A stretch of DNA of 9,919 nt from Porphyrobacter sp. Its GTDB lineage: Bacteria > Pseudomonadota > Alphaproteobacteria > Sphingomonadales > Sphingomonadaceae. The position numbers and the translations under genes were made by a program. This document shows, piece after piece, positions 5,916 through 9,919 of the stretch. Position 1 is the first letter of the stretch; each line of letters begins with the position of its first letter. The stretch is from the NCBI GenBank assembly GCA_018991295.1, contig JAGKSZ010000182.1, positions 1 to 9,919 on the forward strand, in the 5' to 3' direction. The notes below the pieces were generated by a model that saw only the letters and a program-made list of their open reading frames with translations, was not told where the DNA came from and searched no databases.

Positions 5916-5929
5916 GATGCGGCCGCATC
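5916..5929. repeat. Perfect 14-bp palindrome between convergent genes
   Basis: GATGCGGCCGCATC is a perfect palindrome containing a NotI site, in the 31-bp gap between the phytase-like stop and the rpmB stop. It could extrude as a short hairpin in either transcript, but has no T-run after it. Confidence 0.5.
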
Positions 5930-5940
5930 GAAGCCCAAGG

Positions 5941-6228
5941 TCAGGCGGCCGCCTGCGCCTTGATCAGCTCGCGCTTCACCTTCTGCGCGTTGGCCGACAG
6001 CTTTTCGTCGCTGGTCTTGAGCAGCCAGTTATCGAGCCCGCCATTGTGCTCGACCGAGCGCAGACCGTGGGTCGAAACGCGGAACTTGAAGCTGCGCTCC
6101 AGCTTTTCGCTCATCAGCGTCACGTTCTGCAGGTTGGGCAGGAACACGCGCTTGGTCTTGTTGTTGGCGTGGCTCACATTGTGGCCGACCTGGCGGCCCT
6201 TGCCGGTCAGTTCGCAGATGCGCGACAT
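5941..6228 (-). CDS. rpmB: 50S ribosomal protein L28
   Basis: A 95-residue basic ribosomal protein of the large subunit. The N-terminus MSRICELTGKGRQVGHNVSH (1-20), then NNKTKRVFLPNLQNVTL (22-38) and FRVSTHGLRSVEHNGGLDNW (49-68), are diagnostic of bacterial L28. The long lysine-rich C-terminal helix (about 71-92) is typical of the alphaproteobacterial form. Only Cys5 is present, so this is not the zinc-binding CxxC type. The ATG at 6228 starts the conserved N-terminus, with AAGAGA about eight bases upstream. The gene stands alone, which is common for rpmB in this class, with its own promoter and a hairpin in the leader. It is divergent from tadA and convergent with the phytase-like gene. Confidence 0.97.
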   Translation of the reverse strand: MSRICELTGKGRQVGHNVSHANNKTKRVFLPNLQNVTLMSEKLERSFKFRVSTHGLRSVEHNGGLDNWLLKTSDEKLSANAQKVKRELIKAQAAA

Positions 6229-6254
6229 GGTGTGTCTCTTCTCGTAAAGATCGC

Positions 6255-6274
6255 GCCCGGGCTCAGACCCGGGC
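6255..6274 (-). repeat. REP-like hairpin in the rpmB leader
   Basis: GCCCGGG (6255-6261) and CCCGGGC (6268-6274) form a perfect 7-bp stem around CTCAGA. On the minus strand it reads CCCGGGTCTGAGCCCGGG, one base longer than the core of the unit at 1761-1777 and otherwise nearly identical, so it probably belongs to the same dispersed family. It lies between the predicted rpmB transcription start (about 6281) and the start codon, so it would be a leader hairpin about 26 bases from the ATG. Confidence 0.6.
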
Positions 6275-6287
6275 AAGGAAAGCGGCG

Positions 6288-6316
6288 CGCATAACGGGGC
6301 AGACCCGAATCGTCAA
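6288..6316 (-). promoter_or_regulatory. Sigma-70-type promoter of rpmB
   Basis: On the minus strand TTGACG (6316-6311) and TATGCG (6293-6288) are separated by exactly 17 bases, giving a predicted start near 6281 and a leader of about 53 bases. The -35 matches the consensus at five of six positions. A GANTC site (6307-6311), the CcrM methylation target in alphaproteobacteria, touches the inner edge of the -35. Confidence 0.6.
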
Positions 6317-6357
6317 GCAAGTTGCGCGTCCCGCTCGCCCCGGCTAGCCCACCGGGG

Positions 6358-6813
6358 ATGAACAGCTGGCCGCTCCCCGCACCGATGCAAGCCGCGCTCG
6401 ATGCGGCGCGGGCAGCGGCGGCGTGCGGTGAAGTGCCGATTGGCGCGGTGATCGTCAAGGATGGTGTGGTCATTGCCGCTGCGCACAACACCCCCCGCAC
6501 CGACCACGATCCCACCGCCCACGCCGAAATCCTTGCGATTCGCGCAGCGGCAAGGGCGCTGGGCGATGAACGCCTGACCGGGTGCGAACTGTGGGTGACG
6601 CTGGAGCCCTGCGCCATGTGTGCCGGCGCGATTGCCCATGCCCGTATCGCCCGCCTCTATTACGCCGCCAGCGATCCCAAGGGCGGTGCGGTGGAGCATG
6701 GGGCGCGGGTGTTCGACCAGCCCCAGTGCCTCCACCGCCCCGAGGTCTATTCCGGCATCGGCGAGACCGAGGCGGCGGACTTGCTGCGGGGGTTTTTCAG
6801 GGAGCGACGCTAG
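6358..6813 (+). CDS. tadA: tRNA-specific adenosine deaminase
   Basis: A 151-residue cytosolic zinc enzyme of the cytidine deaminase fold that converts the wobble adenosine (A34) of tRNA-Arg(ACG) to inosine. The zinc and catalytic motifs are complete: HAE at residues 55-57 (His55 zinc ligand, Glu57 proton shuttle) and PCAMC at 84-88 (Cys85 and Cys88 zinc ligands). GEVPIGAVIV (24-33) is the typical first strand, and the segment with SDPKGGAVEHG (105-115) is typical of TadA. The ATG at 6358 gives the usual N-terminus, but only GGGG abuts it, with no properly spaced Shine-Dalgarno. A TTG at 6322 is a less likely start. It diverges from rpmB across a 129-bp spacer, and its TAG overlaps the stop codon of the convergent gene within CTAG. 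Confidence 0.93.
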   Translation: MNSWPLPAPMQAALDAARAAAACGEVPIGAVIVKDGVVIAAAHNTPRTDHDPTAHAEILAIRAAARALGDERLTGCELWVTLEPCAMCAGAIAHARIARLYYAASDPKGGAVEHGARVFDQPQCLHRPEVYSGIGETEAADLLRGFFRERR

Positions 6814-7334
6814 GGCGCGATGGCGTATTCGGGGGTGCAGGGTTCGACCGGTTGCTCGCTGAAGGACAGCGGAGGGCCGTTGCTGGGCCGGGTCGGCACG
6901 AAACCGTCCCGGTAGAACAACCACGCCGCCTGCCGCTTATCCTCGCGAAGGGGCGGCCCGCCTTCGGCCACCGCGAGCGCGAGATTGGCCGTATACCCCT
7001 CACAAGTGCCGCCGAAGCGCCGGTCCCAGGCGATCTGCCGGATGGCCTCGACATCCAGCGCCGCGACATCCTCCACCAGCCCCAGCCGCGCCCGCCGCTG
7101 GTTGCAAGCCACGCGGTAGAGGCATACCTTCTGCCCCGGCGCATGACCCTGCACATAGTCGCCCGCCGCGGCGATCACCCGCGCCTTGTCGAGCCGCGCC
7201 CACGAAGCATAGCGCGCGCCATAGTCATAGGCGGTGCAGCTCCCCACCAGCAGCACCAGCACGCCAAGGCAGCCGAGCCCGATGCGCTGGCCGAGGCGCG
7301 GTTTCGGGGGCGCCGCAGGGTCGGCGACGGTCAT
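6810..7334 (-). CDS. Membrane-anchored or lipid-anchored cysteine-containing protein, unknown function
   Basis: A 174-residue protein that I do not recognise. A proline-rich, basic N-terminus (6-17) leads into a hydrophobic segment (18-31) ending in LLVGSC (28-33), which fits the PROSITE lipobox pattern with Cys33 as the lipidated residue. A single-pass anchor is the alternative. The exported part has four cysteines (71, 77, 111, 166), enough for two disulfides, and no known catalytic motif. The start is the ATG at 7334, eight bases after the TAG of the coiled-coil protein gene; GGAGGA in the end of that gene is about 12 bases upstream. It is the last gene of the nadC run. Its hydrophobic segment ends in GSCTAY, very like GSCAAY in the protein encoded just upstream, hinting at joint function or origin. 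Its stop shares CTAG with the tadA stop. Confidence 0.7.
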   Translation of the reverse strand: MTVADPAAPPKPRLGQRIGLGCLGVLVLLVGSCTAYDYGARYASWARLDKARVIAAAGDYVQGHAPGQKVCLYRVACNQRRARLGLVEDVAALDVEAIRQIAWDRRFGGTCEGYTANLALAVAEGGPPLREDKRQAAWLFYRDGFVPTRPSNGPPLSFSEQPVEPCTPEYAIAP

Positions 7335-7342
7335 GCGCGCGC

Positions 7343-7774
7343 CTATTCCTCCGGCTTGGGCGCGGGCTTGGGCTTGAGCCGTCCGGCCTCAAGGATCGGC
7401 AAGCCTCCCTCGGTCGGGACGTAGATGATCTGGCCCTGCGACTGGCTGAGGTTCTCGATATAGAGATAGCGCAGATAGCCCTCCGGCCCGCCCAGCCCGT
7501 CTGCGACGATGCGGTTGGCTTCGGCCACGCCCTTGGCCCGCTCGACCTCGGCCTGCGCGAGCAGCTTGGCGCTCTCCAGCTTGGCCTCGGCTTCCAGCGT
7601 GGCGATCTGACGGTTCTGGCGGGCCTGCGCCAGTTCAGCCTCGCCCGCGGTCTCGGCATTCCAGACCCGCACTGAATTATAGGCCGCACACGATCCCAGC
7701 CCGCCGCCGACCACCACGATCAGCAGGAACAGGATGCCAAGAGCGAGCGACCAGACGGAATTGGTGGCATTCAT
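7343..7774 (-). CDS. Small anchored coiled-coil protein resembling the C-terminal tail of SPFH/band-7 proteins
   Basis: A 143-residue protein with one hydrophobic segment (8-26) ending in GLGSC (25-29), which fits both a transmembrane anchor and a lipobox. A charged, alanine/glutamate-rich coiled coil follows (about 39-91), then GLGGPEGYLRYLYIENL (93-109), a QGQIIYVPTEGGLPIL segment (113-128) and a proline/lysine-rich end. The order of coiled coil ending in EANRI, GG-x(4)-YL, then a 'P-x-GGLP' strand is what prohibitin/stomatin-like proteins show after their band-7 domain, but no band-7 domain is present. I chose the ATG at 7774, preceded by CGGAG; an ATG ten codons upstream is possible. It follows the RNase T2 gene by 48 bases and precedes the next gene by 8. 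A scaffold or oligomerising role in the envelope is inference. Confidence 0.72.
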   Translation of the reverse strand: MNATNSVWSLALGILFLLIVVVGGGLGSCAAYNSVRVWNAETAGEAELAQARQNRQIATLEAEAKLESAKLLAQAEVERAKGVAEANRIVADGLGGPEGYLRYLYIENLSQSQGQIIYVPTEGGLPILEAGRLKPKPAPKPEE

Positions 7775-7822
7775 GGGCGAAAAACTCCGGAATGGTTGAG
7801 CCATGTTTGCCCGCCATCATGG

Positions 7823-8587
7823 CTATCTTGCTGAAATGAGGGAAGAGACATTGGGCTGAAACCTGCTCTTTACACCCCACAACCCCCGCCAGATCTTCGC
7901 AGGGGCACTGTCCTTTGCGCCGCGCCGCGCGGCCGGGCACGGGGCGGGGCGGAAGCGGCGGGAATAGCACAGCCGCAATTCCTCCAGCCACCCGCGCGCG
8001 TTCAGTTCCACCCCCACCGCGCTTTCGGGCCATTCGGGGTTGGCATCGGAGAAAGCCGCACGGATGCGCCCGGCGGTGAGGCCTTTTTCGCGGGCGATCC
8101 GGTCATAATCGGGCAGGCGCAGCCCGCCGTGAAGGATGCGGATCACCTTGAGATAGGGCTCTGGCTGCGGCACCATGCAACTGCCGTGCTTGGCCCATTG
8201 GCGGGCCACCAGCCGTTCGGATGGCATCAGGCACATGGCAGAGCGCACCTCGGCAGGCCTGAGCGCGGCGCGGGCATCGCACCACTGCGGCCAGCCTTTC
8301 GCGCCTTCGGGCCACAGCCCGTGGACGATCAGGCCGAAGCTGCCATTGTCGCCGCCGCATTGCATGGCATGGGCGGGATCATCCTTGCGGGTGCGGCAGA
8401 ATTCGGGGCTCCAGCTCAATGCAAGGGTGTAGCCGGTGACCGGCGTTCGCCGCGCCGGGCCATCGGGGGTGACCTTGGGCACGGCCACGCTTTGCGGCAC
8501 GCGGCACTGATAGGCCTGCGCGTGGGCGAGCGAGGGCAGGGCCAGCGCGATGGCGGCAAGGAGGCTATTCGAACACCGCAGGGTCAT
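7823..8587 (-). CDS. Secreted ribonuclease T2 family protein with unusual second active-site motif
   Basis: A 254-residue exported protein. A signal peptide (1-23) ends AHA before QAYQC. The mature part has eight cysteines (28, 64, 77, 103, 119, 137, 207, 217), consistent with four disulfides in the periplasm. The first active-site motif, FGLIVHGLWP (84-93, His89), is intact. The second, ARQWAKHGSC (128-137), keeps Lys133 and His134, but Arg129 and Gln130 replace the usual His-Glu of HEWxKHG. T2 enzymes cleave RNA through a 2',3'-cyclic phosphate, and that glutamate assists catalysis, so activity may be reduced or altered. The last 18 residues after IWRGL are an extension encoded by less GC-rich DNA. 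The ATG at 8587 (AAGGGAG just upstream) overlaps the end of the preceding membrane protein gene by 23 bases. Confidence 0.9.
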   Translation of the reverse strand: MTLRCSNSLLAAIALALPSLAHAQAYQCRVPQSVAVPKVTPDGPARRTPVTGYTLALSWSPEFCRTRKDDPAHAMQCGGDNGSFGLIVHGLWPEGAKGWPQWCDARAALRPAEVRSAMCLMPSERLVARQWAKHGSCMVPQPEPYLKVIRILHGGLRLPDYDRIAREKGLTAGRIRAAFSDANPEWPESAVGVELNARGWLEELRLCYSRRFRPAPCPAARRGAKDSAPAKIWRGLWGVKSRFQPNVSSLISAR

Positions 8588-9023
8588 CCGCTCCCTTTTG
8601 CGCAAACCAGCGGTGGCTGGCAGGGGTGAACAGCATCGCTGCCGCGATCAGGCTGAGCAGCATCGCAGCCCACCACGCCGGGCCGACCAGAGGTTCCCCC
8701 GCCCCGCCTCCGGTGATGAAGCGGTGGCCTTCGGGCAGGTTCAGCAGCCTCGCCGCCACCATCACCGTCACCATCCAGCGGGCAAAGCGCACCGCCGAAA
8801 GCCACACCATCGCGATCGGAATAAGCGCAATCGAAAGCCGCGCACTCAGCGTGACAATCGCTGCATCGCGGGTCCAGACGATGTCCGGGATGGTCTGGCT
8901 CAGGCTGTTCTGGAACGCCGGAAGATCGCGCATCCCATCCAGAAACGCGACCAGCGCCGCCGCAAGAAACGCCGCTGCAAAGATAGTGATGCTTGTCGGA
9001 CGGCGGCGCGAAAGGGCGATCAC
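8565..9023 (-). CDS. Four-helix membrane protein, unknown function
   Basis: A 152-residue protein with about four hydrophobic segments (roughly 12-28, 57-76, 82-96, 116-133), a basic N-terminus (RRR at 6-8) and a polar C-terminal tail beginning FTPASHRWF (132-140). I recognise no family or catalytic motif. It starts with GTG at 9023-9021, which overlaps the TGA stop of nadC in GTGA, a standard arrangement for coupled translation. Its end overlaps the start of the RNase T2 gene by 23 bases. Strict packing between nadC and the RNase supports it being a real, cotranslated gene, but its role is unknown. Confidence 0.75.
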   Translation of the reverse strand: MIALSRRRPTSITIFAAAFLAAALVAFLDGMRDLPAFQNSLSQTIPDIVWTRDAAIVTLSARLSIALIPIAMVWLSAVRFARWMVTVMVAARLLNLPEGHRFITGGGAGEPLVGPAWWAAMLLSLIAAAMLFTPASHRWFAQKGADDPAVFE

Positions 9024-9892
9024 AGCGGCTTGAAATCCAGGCCGATGTCAGCGGCAGGCGCGCTTTGGGTGAGGCGCCCGACCGAGATGTAATCGACCCC
9101 GCTGGCCGCCTTGGCCGCGATGGTTTCAAGGTTGACGCCCCCGCTCGCCTCGGTCGGCACGCGCCCGGCGACCATCCGCACCGCCTCGGCCAGCACGCCT
9201 GCGTCCATATTGTCGAGCAGCAGGTGATGCGCGCCCGCGCTGAGCGCAGGTTCGATCTGATCGAGGCTGTCGACCTCGCAGATGATCCGCGTCACGCCTG
9301 CCTCACGCGCGCGGCGCACCGCTTCGCCCACGCTGCCTGCCACGGCCACGTGATTGTCCTTGATCATCGCCGCATCCCACAGGCCCATGCGGTGGTTCTG
9401 CGCGCCGCCCTGCCGCGTCGCATATTTTTCGAGGAACCTGAGGCCCGGAATGGTCTTGCGGGTATCAAGCAGCGTGCAGGCCGGATTGCCGCCCGGCCCG
9501 CGCATCGCGGTGACATAGGCCTGCGTCATGGTGGCAATGCCCGAAAGGTGCTGGACGATGTTGAGCGCGCTGCGTTCGGCGGTCAGCAGCGCGCGCGCCG
9601 CGCCTTCGATGCGCATCAGATCGGTGCCCGCCGGCACCTTGTCGCCATCATGCACGAGCGCGGTGATGCTGCATCCGGGATCAAGGTGGCGAAAGAACGC
9701 CTCGGCCAGCGGCAGGCCTGCCACCACAATCGCATCGCGGCTGTCCATCACGCCCGAAAAGCGCGCATCGGCAGGGATCACGCTCTCGGAAGTCACATCC
9801 CGCCCGCCGCCCGGCTGGTCCACGCCGAGATCCTCGGCGAGTGTGTCGCGGACGAATTTGCCGAGGTCGAAGCCGGGGAGGGTGAAGGTCAC
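9020..9892 (-). CDS. nadC: Nicotinate-nucleotide pyrophosphorylase (quinolinate phosphoribosyltransferase)
   Basis: A 290-residue cytosolic enzyme of de novo NAD synthesis, converting quinolinate and PRPP to nicotinate mononucleotide with release of CO2 and pyrophosphate. Full-length family motifs are present: EDLG near the N-terminus (20-23), TAERSALN (104-111), DTRKTIPGLR (143-152), KYATRQGGAQNHR (156-168), MIKDNH (176-181), EVDSLDQ (206-212), LLLDNM (224-229), EASGGV (248-253) and DYISVGRLTQSAP (267-279). These supply the basic quinolinate/PRPP site and the acidic metal site. The start is GTG at 9892, with CGGAG seven bases upstream, and the conserved N-terminal helix begins at once. It heads a minus-strand run of five genes. 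Only 27 bases upstream are visible, so whether nadA or nadB precede it cannot be seen. Confidence 0.97.
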   Translation of the reverse strand: MTFTLPGFDLGKFVRDTLAEDLGVDQPGGGRDVTSESVIPADARFSGVMDSRDAIVVAGLPLAEAFFRHLDPGCSITALVHDGDKVPAGTDLMRIEGAARALLTAERSALNIVQHLSGIATMTQAYVTAMRGPGGNPACTLLDTRKTIPGLRFLEKYATRQGGAQNHRMGLWDAAMIKDNHVAVAGSVGEAVRRAREAGVTRIICEVDSLDQIEPALSAGAHHLLLDNMDAGVLAEAVRMVAGRVPTEASGGVNLETIAAKAASGVDYISVGRLTQSAPAADIGLDFKPL

Positions 9893-9901
9893 GAATAAAC
9901 T

Positions 9902-9919
9902 CCGTTCGCCCTGAGCCTG
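9902..9919. repeat. Possible start of a dispersed intergenic repeat, cut by the window end
   Basis: CCGTTCGCCCTGAGCCTG resembles the first half of a dispersed palindromic element that I recall from sphingomonad genomes (TTCGxCCTGAGC-T-GTCGAA type). The inverted half would lie beyond the window. It overlaps the CGGAG ribosome binding site of nadC (9900-9904). The match is from memory and only half is visible. Confidence 0.35.

Noticed and set aside
6307..6311. GANTC site in the rpmB promoter as evidence of CcrM cell-cycle control
   Set aside because: Several other GANTC sites occur in the window, including inside genes (for example in the cytochrome gene near 1299), so one site at a promoter is not significant alone.
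6322..6357. Upstream TTG start for tadA
   Set aside because: It would add 12 residues not typical of TadA, and it has no ribosome binding site. The ATG at 6358 gives the usual N-terminus.
8993..9898. 301-codon plus-strand open frame opposite nadC
   Set aside because: It spans the exact antisense of a complete nadC and shows His/Arg-rich shadow composition.

Overview
This is a GC-rich chromosomal window whose gene content points to an alphaproteobacterium, most likely order Sphingomonadales (Erythrobacteraceae or a relative). The taxonomic call is inference. It rests on a small DUF2093 protein directly after xseA, a phytase-like 'esterase' protein of the kind common in sphingomonads, an XseA ending in a short DDLFG-type tail, and GC-rich palindromic repeats of types I recall from these genomes. 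No phage, plasmid, CRISPR, tRNA or complete insertion sequence was recognised. Most of the window is housekeeping.

Layout, left to right. (1) 1-324: the last 24 codons of an unidentified plus-strand gene, a strong hairpin, then a gene-free stretch with a less GC-rich cluster of inverted and direct repeats. (2) 325-3076, minus strand: purD (phosphoribosylamine-glycine ligase), then a 190-bp spacer with a pair of opposed REP-like palindromes and an FNR/FixK-like box, then a small haem c lipoprotein, then a polytopic membrane protein with several intramembrane histidines. (3) 3075-5909, plus strand: xseA (exonuclease VII large subunit), a DUF2093 protein and a secreted or anchored phytase-like protein. 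(4) 5941-6228, minus strand: rpmB (ribosomal protein L28) with a readable sigma-70-type promoter and a hairpin in its leader. (5) 6358-6813, plus strand: tadA (tRNA adenosine deaminase). (6) 6810-9892, minus strand: a tightly packed five-gene run. It holds nadC (quinolinate phosphoribosyltransferase), a four-helix membrane protein, a secreted RNase T2, a membrane-anchored coiled-coil protein resembling only the tail of SPFH/band-7 proteins, and a cysteine-containing anchored protein of unknown function.

Two junctions are unusually compact. purD and xseA diverge from one CATG, so each start codon overlaps the other and each Shine-Dalgarno sequence lies inside the other gene. tadA and the last gene of the nadC run converge on one CTAG that contains both stop codons.

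The most promising less-described material is of three kinds. The first is the possible FNR-controlled pair of cytochrome c lipoprotein and histidine-rich membrane protein. The second is the pair of anchored envelope proteins at the end of the nadC run, which share a Gly-Ser-Cys-x-Ala-Tyr junction after the hydrophobic segment. The third is an RNase T2 whose second active-site motif has Arg-Gln where the family usually has His-Glu.
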